Translations under genes and position numbers: made by a program
Notes under the pieces: model-generated
What the model was told of the DNA's origin: nothing
The model's database searches: none
Seen by the model: only the letters and a program-made list of their open reading frames with translations
Shown here: one piece after another, positions 6,323-14,370 of the stretch
Layout of the letters: every line of letters starts with the position of its first letter
How positions within the stretch are numbered: position 1 is the first letter of the stretch
Source: Desulfuromonas sp. SDB
GTDB lineage: Bacteria > SDB-A
Assembly (NCBI GenBank): GCA_001412365.1
Contig: LKUE01000252.1
Location: forward strand, 1-21,999
Direction: 5' to 3'
Length of the DNA stretch: 21,999 nucleotides

Positions 6323-9300
6323 TCAATTTACCCTCAACAATTTCACACTTACATCATCCCGGGGAACTCTTATTTTCAGAAAATAAACACCGGATGGCAG
6401 ATCAGTAGTAATATTAAACTTATGCCAACCGGGATTCAGCTGCCCCTGGTAAAATTTAAATATTTCTCGACCGGTAATATCGTAAAGTCTGAGATCCGCT
6501 GTATTTTGATCAGGCATGTATATTTCCGCATACCACTCCGGTGACAATAGACGGCTGGAAAGCCGGTACTGATAACCATTCACAACATTTACAATTTCTT
6601 CAACCCCCACCTGCTTTCCGTAAACATAGATGTCGTCAATATACCATCCTTCCATCTGGATACTGTTGTCTTCAGAGTAGAATACAAATCTAAGCTGAAC
6701 TGAATCAGAACTGGCGGATAGAGGTATGATCTCCTGTTTCCATCCGCTGCTCGAACCTGAGTATGTTTCCAGATTACGCCACTGGTTATTGTCGAAAATC
6801 TGGACCATGGCATAATCATAACCTCCCTGAATTTCATACCAGTTCCAGAAGGATAATTCCATATCCGGTCCGCTTTTAAAATATGGAGAAATTAATGTAT
6901 CCACAAAATCCCGGGGATAAATATTGCCGGTATCATATCCGCAGTACCAGGCAGAATCTCCGGAACTGGTACGGAATGAGGTTAGATGCCATATATCCGG
7001 ATTGCCCCGGTGGGTCCACTCTCCTTCCCCGCTCTCCAGGTCATCAAAAAATCCGTATTGACCTAATTGAACTTCCAGGGTATCTTTTTTTCCTCCTGGT
7101 AACAGATTTGACCAGAAATTGAAGATCAGATTGAATTTCAGGTGCTCGGGGGCATTCACTGATGCAGTCAACCTGAAATTTACCACTAAACTATCCCCAG
7201 GGACAATAGTGTCGGTAAAATGGACACTGTCCCCAACCACCTGTATATCCGGGTGATCGGAAGATAATTCTACTGAAGGATCGTAGAGGGGAGCACTTCC
7301 CAGATTTAACAGGCAGAAACTGTAATCTACAGTTTCCCCTTTTTCAAAATAAGAATTGTTCTGTCCATTTATTGTATCATAACAGCTTAAATCAACAACC
7401 ACCATTCCCGGAGCGTTTACTTCCAATGCCAGGGGGAATGAATCCTGATAACTGGTTCCCTGGATAAATAAAGTCAATCCCAGATCAGCACCATCTGGTG
7501 ATGATGTATCCGCAGCCAGTTGGAATTCCATCACTCCCTGACCACCGCTATTTAAATCTCCTATGGTATCAATTCCGCTGATAATGGTGGCATGGGAAGA
7601 TGAGGTATATATATTTCCCCAAAGGTCATCTAGTGAATTAGTTCCGGTATTAGTTACAAACACCTCCAGAGCGGCAGTTTCGCCTGGAGAAAACAGGTGA
7701 TCGTGGTTATCTAAAGCAAAGCTGTCAATAATTACCAGGGAATCAATCTGAACTCTATTGGCTACATCGGCAAACCACACTGGTATCAGCTGGGGCTGAA
7801 TGCCTCCGGAGGAAATTGACAAATATCCGCTACCTGTAGAAAGGTTTTGATAAGTCAACAGTACTCTTCCCGATCCATCTGTACTGTCCAATCCAAATAA
7901 ACAATGATCAGAAGTTAATGCTACCAATACTCCTTTCAGAGGATTTTGATTTTGATCCTTAACCAGGAGGGGAATTGTGCCCTGGTTGACCGGAAAAGTA
8001 TCATGGGGCAAATCCACGGTAATTTCAATAAATTGAGGCTGATTCAACGTGTAAGTGGCAGGATCCCCCAACATATTCAGCGCAAACTGAATCCACCGGT
8101 AATCAGTGGCATCTTGAGCAAGGGCAATGTACTTGATTTTATGGTAGGAGAATGCCTCACCGAAAGTGGGAAAACTGTCTGAAAATACAGTTTTGAAAAA
8201 ATTGTAATCTATTACTTCAGAGGAACCGCAACCGGGAAAACCCGGAGTAAACCACCCATACCGGGAATTGCCAATGTAGATTACTCCTCCCCCCTGGGAG
8301 CAGGTTAAAAAACTCCAGGCAATACAGGAGACATCCAAAGCTGCGGATAAACAGCCGGTTGAATAAATTAAACCATATTTTCCCTGATTATTAAGAGTGC
8401 CAACCTCATAGGGATCTAAATATTCACCTGATCCGCACTGCATACTTTGACTGGAGGCATGACCGATATGGTTTAAATATGAAAATCCGTAAGCATTTAC
8501 CGTATCTTTAAATTCATTAACACTTAAATTGCCCAGGGAAGTGTACAGTTTGTGGACGATGAAATTAACCGGGATTAAATCGTAATCTATATAATCTTTG
8601 GCAATGCCCCCGTTGGTATTGGCATCCAGAAAATTCCCTACCATGATAATGTTCTGAGGATAGGTGATATTGCTGTATTGTGCATATCCAATAATTTTAT
8701 CCACAATATTCCAAGCCTGGGTGCTATTTTCCACCGCTAATCTTCCTACTATTACATCCGGGAAAAAATCAACACTATCTGCTAATTCTCCGAATATATT
8801 GTTGCCATTCTCATCCCAGGAACCATTTAAATCGGAAAAGTACAAGTCAGTAGGTATATCTTCCACTGTTCCCTGCATGTCAATATAACAAATTCTTCCG
8901 GGGACAGCCTGCCAATCCCCGAACAGCAGTAAATATTTAATTCCGTGCTGATTGAGATAATCAATAACGCAATTTCTGATTTTCTCGGGAACATCCCGTC
9001 CTGAATAATTACTGTTAATCCAATCAGTAGTCTTAACCACCGATGGTAATCCTCTGCTGATATGCCAATTAGCTAAAGATTCTGCAGGAGACTGATAAGC
9101 AGAAGATGTCACTATCAGCATGGCGGTATCCGGATTAAAACGCTGATAGAATATATTCTGGGGCGATTGATACCGGGTATTAATTACCACCTCAAATTCA
9201 TTAAACGCCTCCATCCTGCCCCAAGCGGGAAGATATCTGAGGGGATTAATATTTACAATCAGCAGATTCTTTCCCAAGTAAAATCCCTGGCGGAAAGATT

Positions 9301-9715
9301 GTACAAAATTTTCAGGATAATACTCTGAGCTTTGATAGATGGTTTGATTAGGGCTTTTATATACAACCTGGGAAGCTAAGGATAAAGGGTAACTGCCTTG
9401 ATAGGGCGGGATAACTACTCCCTCCCTGCTAAAAACCTGCTTGCCCGGTTCAACTGCCACCTCAGTAACTCTTTGATTTTCAGGTAGTTTGAAAATCACC
9501 GGAACGGTGAATGCCAATGGGTCTCCCGGTTCACCAATACAGGGATTTCCGGGAGAGTAAAAGTATTCATAGGTTTCCCATTCATTGAGGGTAGTTTGCA
9601 CAGTATTTAGATCTAGATTTAAATCAACCTGGTGAATATAAGTTTCGGCAAAAAATTCCCCGGTTAAACCAATGATTAATACAAGGCACAAGGTTATTTT
9701 ATAAAATGAAATCAT
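6323..9715 (-). CDS. Secreted gingipain-like C25 cysteine peptidase with sorting domain
   Basis: 1130 residues; ATG at 9715 with GGAGG upstream. Domains: signal peptide 1-23; gingipain propeptide-like region about 24-190; C25 peptidase about 195-560, with VTSSAY, YLLLFGDWQAVPGR (262-274), FPDVIVGRLAV, catalytic His H419 in NHIGHA and catalytic Cys C455 in IYSTGCLSA, then GGGVIYIGNSRYGW; beta-sandwich/CARDB-like repeats about 560-880; a jelly-roll, cleaved-adhesin or MAM-like domain about 889-1033 (DDLESGEGEWTHRG, GWYIDDIYVYG); and a type IX sorting domain about 1045-1130 (LRLYDITGREI, GVYFLKI, KLLRVN). Both catalytic residues are intact, so it is probably an active surface or secreted protease; specificity cannot be read. 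It heads a three-gene run. Confidence 0.92.
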   Translation of the reverse strand: MISFYKITLCLVLIIGLTGEFFAETYIHQVDLNLDLNTVQTTLNEWETYEYFYSPGNPCIGEPGDPLAFTVPVIFKLPENQRVTEVAVEPGKQVFSREGVVIPPYQGSYPLSLASQVVYKSPNQTIYQSSEYYPENFVQSFRQGFYLGKNLLIVNINPLRYLPAWGRMEAFNEFEVVINTRYQSPQNIFYQRFNPDTAMLIVTSSAYQSPAESLANWHISRGLPSVVKTTDWINSNYSGRDVPEKIRNCVIDYLNQHGIKYLLLFGDWQAVPGRICYIDMQGTVEDIPTDLYFSDLNGSWDENGNNIFGELADSVDFFPDVIVGRLAVENSTQAWNIVDKIIGYAQYSNITYPQNIIMVGNFLDANTNGGIAKDYIDYDLIPVNFIVHKLYTSLGNLSVNEFKDTVNAYGFSYLNHIGHASSQSMQCGSGEYLDPYEVGTLNNQGKYGLIYSTGCLSAALDVSCIAWSFLTCSQGGGVIYIGNSRYGWFTPGFPGCGSSEVIDYNFFKTVFSDSFPTFGEAFSYHKIKYIALAQDATDYRWIQFALNMLGDPATYTLNQPQFIEITVDLPHDTFPVNQGTIPLLVKDQNQNPLKGVLVALTSDHCLFGLDSTDGSGRVLLTYQNLSTGSGYLSISSGGIQPQLIPVWFADVANRVQIDSLVIIDSFALDNHDHLFSPGETAALEVFVTNTGTNSLDDLWGNIYTSSSHATIISGIDTIGDLNSGGQGVMEFQLAADTSSPDGADLGLTLFIQGTSYQDSFPLALEVNAPGMVVVDLSCYDTINGQNNSYFEKGETVDYSFCLLNLGSAPLYDPSVELSSDHPDIQVVGDSVHFTDTIVPGDSLVVNFRLTASVNAPEHLKFNLIFNFWSNLLPGGKKDTLEVQLGQYGFFDDLESGEGEWTHRGNPDIWHLTSFRTSSGDSAWYCGYDTGNIYPRDFVDTLISPYFKSGPDMELSFWNWYEIQGGYDYAMVQIFDNNQWRNLETYSGSSSGWKQEIIPLSASSDSVQLRFVFYSEDNSIQMEGWYIDDIYVYGKQVGVEEIVNVVNGYQYRLSSRLLSPEWYAEIYMPDQNTADLRLYDITGREIFKFYQGQLNPGWHKFNITTDLPSGVYFLKIRVPRDDVSVKLLRVN

Positions 9716-9812
9716 AATTCCTCCACAATTATTAAAATATTATTTCAAATCCATTCCTTTAATTAAATTTCATAATTGCTAATAATTTAAGTTTTTTCAT
9801 CAATTTTATTAA

Positions 9813-9842
9813 TTGACTGCTTTATGGAATATAACCTAAAAT
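9813..9842 (+). promoter_or_regulatory. Candidate sigma70-like promoter for the barrel/membrane-protein operon
   Basis: TTGACT (9813-9818)-N18-TAAAAT (9837-9842), about 65 nt before the translation start at 9916. It lies in the 200-nt gap between divergent genes; I see no convincing promoter for the minus-strand peptidase gene in the same gap. Confidence 0.35.
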
Positions 9843-9915
9843 TCTGAAGTTCTGAATGTTAATTTTACTCCTACATAAGATTGATAATTCTAAATTTAAA
9901 TGATAGGATGATTAA

Positions 9916-10851
9916 ATGATTTTAGTTTTGTTGATTATTGCACAGTTAAATGTCAATGACTACGGATATACCGGACTCCCCTCCAATGCAGCTTTGTTAG
10001 GGGCTGCAGGATGCGGAGTAGCCAATGTCCTTGACCCGGTATTCTACAATCCCGCTTATTGTGCGGTTAATCCTTACCAGGGAATATATTTTTCTGTAGT
10101 AAACTACCAGCGTAAACAGGAGAATATATTCAGCTATCCCTATCCGGCTTTATCCGATATAACCGGAAATTTCATTAATTCAGCTACTCTTTATTCACGT
10201 AATACCGCTGTTTTCTGGAGGATTCTTGAATTCAATGAAGTAGATAGCTTAGTAAATGATTCCACTCATCATTTCAACATAAGGGCTGATGAATTCGGGC
10301 TGGGATATGCAATCAGAGATGCTGATTTTTACAATTTCATGATTGGATTTAATATTAAGTATATCCATATATCCACTGACCATCTCTATTATCCCCAACA
10401 GAACAACATAAATCCCTCTGACATTATTCATGAAAAAACCAGTTCCCATGGAATATATACCGATTTAGGGCTGGGGTATAAATTCAACATCATTACTTTG
10501 GGTATCAGCTCCAGAAATCTGTGGGGGAAAATTTTCAGCGCTGATTATTCCCTTCCCCCGGTATATCTGGGAGGGGTGAATATTCATAACAAGTATTTCT
10601 CCGGGGGGTATCAATTTCAGTACAGGGATAAATTTTACCAATATTCTCATCACTATTATCTGGGTTTTCAATATTATAATTTTGCAGTTAACCTGGGCAG
10701 AATAGATGAAAAAGACAATATTACTTATACCTCCGGAATTTCCTGGAAGTATCATCCAGCCTTTGTCTCCCTGGCTTTTTGGTCGGAAGAGGTCAGCTTC
10801 GATGAAGATTATCGGGTTTATTTAACTTTGGGATTTAAATTTGGGAAATAA
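9916..10851 (+). CDS. PorV-like outer-membrane beta-barrel protein
   Basis: 311 residues; ATG with a modest AGGAT ribosome site. A short hydrophobic signal (MILVLLIIA) is followed by GYTGLPSNAALLGAAGCGVA and DPVFYNPAYCAV, the N-terminal pattern of PorV/PorQ-type and related barrels ('GA..A..D...NPA'). The rest alternates Tyr/Phe-rich strands with polar turns and ends with an aromatic/hydrophobic strand, YLTLGFKFGK, as expected of a barrel. Its end overlaps by 11 nt the next membrane-protein gene, so the two are co-translated. Possible roles are substrate handling in type IX secretion (as PorV) or transport of hydrophobic compounds; sequence alone does not decide. Confidence 0.75.
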   Translation: MILVLLIIAQLNVNDYGYTGLPSNAALLGAAGCGVANVLDPVFYNPAYCAVNPYQGIYFSVVNYQRKQENIFSYPYPALSDITGNFINSATLYSRNTAVFWRILEFNEVDSLVNDSTHHFNIRADEFGLGYAIRDADFYNFMIGFNIKYIHISTDHLYYPQQNNINPSDIIHEKTSSHGIYTDLGLGYKFNIITLGISSRNLWGKIFSADYSLPPVYLGGVNIHNKYFSGGYQFQYRDKFYQYSHHYYLGFQYYNFAVNLGRIDEKDNITYTSGISWKYHPAFVSLAFWSEEVSFDEDYRVYLTLGFKFGK

Positions 10852-11917
10852 ATTCTCCGACCAGATAAAAAGAGGAATTAAGATATTTGTCACCATTACT
10901 ATCATCACCATAGTGATCATTTTTCTTCTTTCCTCCAAGGGAACTAAAAAATCTGAATTGATTTATATTTTCAAGAATATCGAATTAATTTACCTGTTAC
11001 TCGCTATGCTGTTATGGATTTTGGGAACTAGTATTGACAGTTTAAGAATCCAATTGTTAGTCAAGGGTTTAGGAGAAAGGATCAGTTTCTTTACCGGAAT
11101 TGAAGTTATCATTTCCGGTATTTTTCTGGCTGCAGTAACTCCTTTTCAAACTGGCGGATTACCTGTTCAGATGTACATTTTTCACAAAAAGAATATTTCG
11201 CCGGGAAAAGCCGGATTAGTGCTATTATTCAGAGGTATTTTGCAAATGGGGACTACAATTTTAGCAATTCCCCTAATCGTGATTTTTTTTCCCAGCAATA
11301 ATATTTTAATAACTACTTTATTTTACTGGGTAATCATTGCAATTACGGTTGGTCTTACCATCTCCTTCTGGATTGTATTCTATCCTATGCCTGCCCGGAG
11401 ATTTTTTCATAAAATCGGCTACTGGATTTGGAATAAACGGGGTAAAAAACCACGCAAGTACTTTTTATTCATTTCCGAAATATTTAAAGAGTTGAGGGCG
11501 TTCAAGAAAGGTTTAAAAACCTACCTTAAACATAGCAAACTGATGTTGTTAGGAGCATTTCTGCTAACTGGTCTATTTCTAATATCATACTACTTAATCC
11601 CTGCTGCCCTGATGAAAGGATTAGGAGTGGAAAATGTTCCGGTGGTTCAGACCATAGTTATCCAGATAATACTCACTTTTGCCTTTTTATTTGCTCCCAC
11701 TCCCGGAGGCAGCGGAGTAGCAGAAATTGGATTCCGGCAGTCTTTTTATTCTTTATTTCCCTCCACCATGTCCCCGGGAGCCGCAGTGGGATTACTGACC
11801 CTGGTATGGAGAATGATAACCTGTTTTATTCCCACTATTCTCGGAGCAATTCTAACCCTCCGGGTACTCCATCTGGAACGGGAAGATATTGAAATTTATC
11901 AGCCAAAGAAAGATTAA
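10841..11917 (+). CDS. LPG-synthase-TM/UPF0104-type integral membrane protein (copy 1)
   Basis: 358 residues from a TTG at 10841, the only suitable start near the previous stop; GGGAT lies upstream. About eight membrane segments. Family marks of the LPG_synthase_TM (PF03706, UPF0104, AglD-like) group are visible: LAAVTPFQTGGLPVQ (about residues 86-110), a central FRGILQ, and APTPGGSGVAEIG (about 286-298), then LVWRMIT near the C-terminus. Related proteins flip or transfer lipid-linked groups (lysyl-phosphatidylglycerol, archaeal dolichol sugars), but most members are uncharacterised. It lacks the soluble synthase domain of MprF. It overlaps the barrel gene before it (11 nt) and a paralogue after it (29 nt), so the three products probably work together. 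Confidence 0.85.
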   Translation: MGNKFSDQIKRGIKIFVTITIITIVIIFLLSSKGTKKSELIYIFKNIELIYLLLAMLLWILGTSIDSLRIQLLVKGLGERISFFTGIEVIISGIFLAAVTPFQTGGLPVQMYIFHKKNISPGKAGLVLLFRGILQMGTTILAIPLIVIFFPSNNILITTLFYWVIIAITVGLTISFWIVFYPMPARRFFHKIGYWIWNKRGKKPRKYFLFISEIFKELRAFKKGLKTYLKHSKLMLLGAFLLTGLFLISYYLIPAALMKGLGVENVPVVQTIVIQIILTFAFLFAPTPGGSGVAEIGFRQSFYSLFPSTMSPGAAVGLLTLVWRMITCFIPTILGAILTLRVLHLEREDIEIYQPKKD

Positions 11918-12977
11918 AACCGGTATCACCCTGTTTGTGATCTTAACCTTGACCAGTTGGGTTCTGCTCATTCCCTTAAGTTACTCCGATCAAGCGGAGA
12001 TTTTAATTCGCTGGAAAATAGGATTATTTAACCTGTGGAAATCTCTGGCTTCAATAAATCTATGGATGCTGGCTGCTGCCCTGTTATTGATGCTGATCCA
12101 GCAGTTTCTGAGTATGAAGAGGATCCAGGCTATTTCCCAAGCCCAAGATATTTCTCTGCCCTTTCACCGGGCTTTTTATTTTACCACCGGGGGTTTATTC
12201 CTGGCTGCAGTGACTCCTTTTCAATCAGGAGGGATTCCTTTTCAAGCCTACCTGTTGAATCAATCAGGCAGTAATCTGTCCAAAAGTCTGGCGGTTATAA
12301 CTTTCCGGGGGATTTTAAGCGGATTTGTTTTAATTTTATTTCTTCCCTTGATATTTTTGAAAATTAATTCTCTTTTTCACAGCACCTTTGTCACCAACTT
12401 AACTAAATATTTAATGGTGCTGTATTCCCTGGTAATTATCTTTGCATTTTTCGCCACCATGCAAAACCGTAAATCACACCGGTTTTTTCTGAGAATTACA
12501 TTTTGTATTGGTAATGTAAAAATTAGAAAGATTGTCCAAAAATTTATCAGCAAATTTTTTATCGGAATAAGGGATTTTTTAACCAGCTATAAAATATTCT
12601 TTACCCGGGGTATCAGAAATACCTTAAAAGCAACATTGATAACTACTGCTGAATTAACTGTTTACTTTTTAATCCCCCCCACTCTAGCCCTGGGTTTGAC
12701 TCCCGGTGAAAACATCATGGGGATTTTCCTCACCGGAATAGTACTCAGCTATCTACTCGCCTTTTCCCCCACTCCCGGAGCATCAGGGGTTGCTGAATTG
12801 TCCGGACTCAGTTTCTCCTTTTTCTGGAACGGCCCCATTGCCGCCTTAATACTGTTGTGGAGAATGACCACTTCCTACCTTCCCTCCCTGGCTGGAGGAA
12901 TTGCCTTACTTGTTTTTATCAGATCCTGGGGGATCAAGAAGCAGGGATCTTCGGTAGACTATTCCCACCCAAGCTGA
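11889..12977 (+). CDS. LPG-synthase-TM/UPF0104-type integral membrane protein (copy 2)
   Basis: 362 residues, paralogue of the gene before it. Start TTG at 11889 preceded by GGAAG; it overlaps the first gene's end by 29 nt, indicating translational coupling. The same family marks recur: FLAAVTPFQSGGIPFQAYL (about 98-117), ITFRGILSG, FSPTPGASGVAELSG (about 291-305) and LLWRMTTS. Predicted eight or so membrane segments with a basic loop in the middle (RKIVQKFISKF). A heterodimer with copy 1 is possible because both pieces are retained with matching length and order. Its last 72 nt overlap, on the opposite strand, the end of a small membrane-protein gene. Substrate unknown. Confidence 0.85.
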   Translation: MKFISQRKIKTGITLFVILTLTSWVLLIPLSYSDQAEILIRWKIGLFNLWKSLASINLWMLAAALLLMLIQQFLSMKRIQAISQAQDISLPFHRAFYFTTGGLFLAAVTPFQSGGIPFQAYLLNQSGSNLSKSLAVITFRGILSGFVLILFLPLIFLKINSLFHSTFVTNLTKYLMVLYSLVIIFAFFATMQNRKSHRFFLRITFCIGNVKIRKIVQKFISKFFIGIRDFLTSYKIFFTRGIRNTLKATLITTAELTVYFLIPPTLALGLTPGENIMGIFLTGIVLSYLLAFSPTPGASGVAELSGLSFSFFWNGPIAALILLWRMTTSYLPSLAGGIALLVFIRSWGIKKQGSSVDYSHPS

Positions 12978-13094
12978 AAAAAAGGCTAGAAAGAAGCCGG
13001 CGGCGACATTAGTAAATTTATTAGGTCCGCCGAATACAAATCCGGAACCGGTAATCCATAAAGATATATAAAATATTACCCACGCAGTCCACAT
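12906..13094 (-). CDS. Tiny two-helix membrane protein, SPW-repeat-like
   Basis: 62 residues; ATG at 13094 with AAAGGAAAAA upstream. Two hydrophobic helices: WVIFYISLWITGSGFVFG (about 4-22) and FTNVAAGFFLAFFSAWVGI (about 28-46), then a basic/polar tail. The order 'LW...G.....' loop 'N...G.......W' resembles the SPW repeat (PF03779), small membrane modules of unknown role. The start lies 1 nt after the stop of the 54-codon gene upstream (TAATATG), so translation is probably coupled. Its last 72 nt overlap convergently the end of the second UPF0104-type gene. Family assignment is from memory of the pattern and tentative; that it is a real gene is supported by hydrophobicity, ribosome site and position. 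Confidence 0.6.
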   Translation of the reverse strand: MWTAWVIFYISLWITGSGFVFGGPNKFTNVAAGFFLAFFSAWVGIVYRRSLLLDPPGSDKNK

Positions 13095-13095
13095 A

Positions 13096-13260
13096 TTATT
13101 TTTCCTTTTTCCTTTTATTTATTAAAACCATCTGAATAATATCTATTATTATAATAATAACTCCAAATACAATATTGGAAGGAGTTGCCTTGGAGGGGAA
13201 AATCAGTGCCGCTGCTATCAGCCACAGGGCAACTAGGGCAATTACAATTGATGGAAACAT
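13096..13260 (-). CDS. 54-residue two-helix membrane protein
   Basis: Found by direct reading: ATG at 13260 preceded by AAGGAG (8 nt), 12 nt after the stop of the zinc-ribbon gene, and ending TAA at 13098-13096. The product begins MFPSIVIALVALWLIAAALI (helix 1), then FPSKATPSN, then IVFGVIIIIIDIIQMVLI (helix 2), and ends NKRKKEK, so the C-terminus should be cytoplasmic. Like the following gene it has 'LW...A' in helix 1, a polar turn with Asn and a Gly in helix 2, hinting that the two are diverged SPW-like paralogues that could pair. No function can be stated. It is too short for common gene-calling cut-offs. Confidence 0.6.
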   Translation of the reverse strand: MFPSIVIALVALWLIAAALIFPSKATPSNIVFGVIIIIIDIIQMVLINKRKKEK

Positions 13261-13272
13261 TTAAACTACTCC

Positions 13273-14019
13273 TTATATTTCATCTCTATCATAATATAGA
13301 ATTCTTCCGCAAACTTCACAGGTTATCATTTTTGTGTTCATTTTAACTTCTTCCACAATCTGAGGAGGCAATGTTGAATTACACCCACCACAAATCCAAA
13401 CATCGTTTGTGGTTCCGGGAGTATTGAAATCCATTTCTGAAATCACTGCAATAGCTGTTCCTTTGGCATTGCGGATGCGTTCATATTTTTTTAAAAAGCG
13501 GGGCTGTATGATCTGGGATATTTGCTGTTTCTGCTGGTTTAATTCAGTTATAATCTGATCACTTGTAATTTTTTCTTTTTCCAGCTTTTCTTTCTCTTGT
13601 TCATATCTCTGCTGTTCATTTTCCATTCTTTTTTTAAATTCATTTAATTCATCCTGGTATTGATCAATCTTATCCAACAACTCAATTTCCTGGGTTTCCA
13701 GATTATTTATCTTAGACTTTTGAAATTCAATTTGAGCTTCCAATCCCCGGTATTCTTCATTGGTTTTTACTTTTTGGAGTTGATTTTGGTAGGTATTAAT
13801 TTTATCCTCAGCTTGTTCGATATCTAATTCAATTTTCTTTCTTTCCACCTCTGCTGAGGTTAAATTCTCCTTATGTTCAACAATTTCATCTTTCCTGCGT
13901 TGAAATCTTTGCTCCAGCACCTCTGTCCGTTTGGGGATAGTAATCATCCGGTCATGAATCCTTTTAAGCTTAATGTCCAGTAAATGTAACTTATAAAGGT
14001 TATCCAGTAATTCAGACAA
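13273..14019 (-). CDS. Coiled-coil zinc-ribbon protein (zf-RING_7, C4-type)
   Basis: 248 residues from a TTG at 14019, preceded by GGGGAG 6 nt away; no ATG is available. Residues about 1-195 form a long antiparallel coiled coil (LLDIKLKRIHDRM..., ERKKIELDIEQAEDKI, EEYRGLEAQIEFQKSKINNL). Residues 206-248 are the C4 zinc ribbon with C210, C213, C234 and C237 (WICGGCN ... MITCEVCGRILY). This is the PF02591 family, close to chlamydial CdsZ; members are cytoplasmic and may bind nucleic acid or act as adaptors, but the general role is unsettled. It lies only 16 nt after the tRNA terminator's T-run and is followed by two tiny membrane-protein genes, giving an apparent operon. Confidence 0.9.
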   Translation of the reverse strand: MSELLDNLYKLHLLDIKLKRIHDRMITIPKRTEVLEQRFQRRKDEIVEHKENLTSAEVERKKIELDIEQAEDKINTYQNQLQKVKTNEEYRGLEAQIEFQKSKINNLETQEIELLDKIDQYQDELNEFKKRMENEQQRYEQEKEKLEKEKITSDQIITELNQQKQQISQIIQPRFLKKYERIRNAKGTAIAVISEMDFNTPGTTNDVWICGGCNSTLPPQIVEEVKMNTKMITCEVCGRILYYDRDEI

Positions 14020-14034
14020 TTCCGACTCCCCTAT

Positions 14035-14063
14035 AAAAAAAAACGGGATAGTAACCTACCCCG
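14035..14063 (-). terminator. Rho-independent terminator after the tRNA pair
   Basis: On the minus strand CGGGGTAG (14063-14056), loop GTTA, CTATCCCG (14051-14044) form an 8-bp stem with one G-T pair, followed by nine T (14043-14035). It ends the tRNA transcript just 15 nt before the TTG start of the zinc-ribbon gene. Confidence 0.85.
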
Positions 14064-14072
14064 TAATAATAA

Positions 14073-14146
14073 TGGGCGAAAGAGGACTTGAACCTCTGAT
14101 CTCCGGTATGTGAAACCGGCGCTCTAACCACCTGAGCCATTCGCCC
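14073..14146 (-). tRNA. tRNA-Val(CAC)
   Basis: The minus strand folds as a full cloverleaf: acceptor GGGCGAA/TTCGCCC, D arm with GCTCAGGTGGTTAGAGC, anticodon stem CCGGT/ACCGG with loop TTCACAT (anticodon CAC), T arm AGAGGTTCAAGTCCTCT, discriminator A. CCA is not encoded. Second of two co-directed tRNA genes, 30 nt after tRNA-Ile2. Confidence 0.92.
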
Positions 14147-14176
14147 TCATTTTCATCTCCATTAGTTAATTATTTA

Positions 14177-14250
14177 TGGGCCCGGTAGGACTCGAACCTA
14201 CGACCGCCTGATTATGAGTCAGATGCTCTAACCAACTGAGCTACGGACCC
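14177..14250 (-). tRNA. tRNA with CAT anticodon, probably tRNA-Ile2 (lysidine type)
   Basis: Minus-strand cloverleaf: acceptor GGGTCCG/CGGGCCC (one G-T pair), D arm GCTCAGTTGGTTAGAGC, anticodon stem CTGA/TCAG with loop CTCATAA, T arm GTAGGTTCGAGTCCTAC, discriminator A, no encoded CCA. CAT can be Met elongator or Ile2; the acceptor and the T arm resemble Bacillus tRNA-Ile2 more than tRNA-Met, and initiator features are absent. The Ile2 call depends on TilS modification and is moderately sure; tRNA identity itself is certain. Confidence 0.85.
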
Positions 14251-14270
14251 GGTACGGTTATATCTGAATA

Positions 14271-14298
14271 ATGATACAAAAAAAAAAAATCATGTCAA
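14271..14298 (-). promoter_or_regulatory. Sigma70-like promoter of the tRNA pair
   Basis: On the minus strand TTGACA (14298-14293), 16-nt spacer, TATCAT (14276-14271), about 21 nt before the tRNA-Ile2 5' end. The spacer consists mostly of a run of twelve T (14289-14278). Confidence 0.75.
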
Positions 14299-14370
14299 GG
14301 CATTATTATAAAATCTGCCTAATGATGGAATATAGGTGAATTTTGTTCGCAATCCCAGTGTAAACATTTC

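Noticed and set aside
9716-9915. Promoter for the C25 peptidase operon on the minus strand
   Set aside because: Only partial matches such as TTGATG or TTTGAA without a properly spaced -10; not reportable in such AT-rich sequence.
10841-12977. Interpreting the two UPF0104-type genes as one frameshifted gene
   Set aside because: Each has the complete set of family motifs and about the full usual length, so they are paralogues, not fragments.
12906-13094. Dismissing the 62-codon frame as a shadow of the overlapping gene
   Set aside because: Only its last 72 nt overlap; the rest is in otherwise empty DNA, and it has a ribosome site, two clear helices and a coupled upstream gene.
14177-14250. 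Reading the CAT tRNA as initiator tRNA-fMet
   Set aside because: Initiator tRNAs have a mismatched first acceptor pair and three G-C pairs ending the anticodon stem; here G1-C72 pairs and the stem is CTGA/TCAG.
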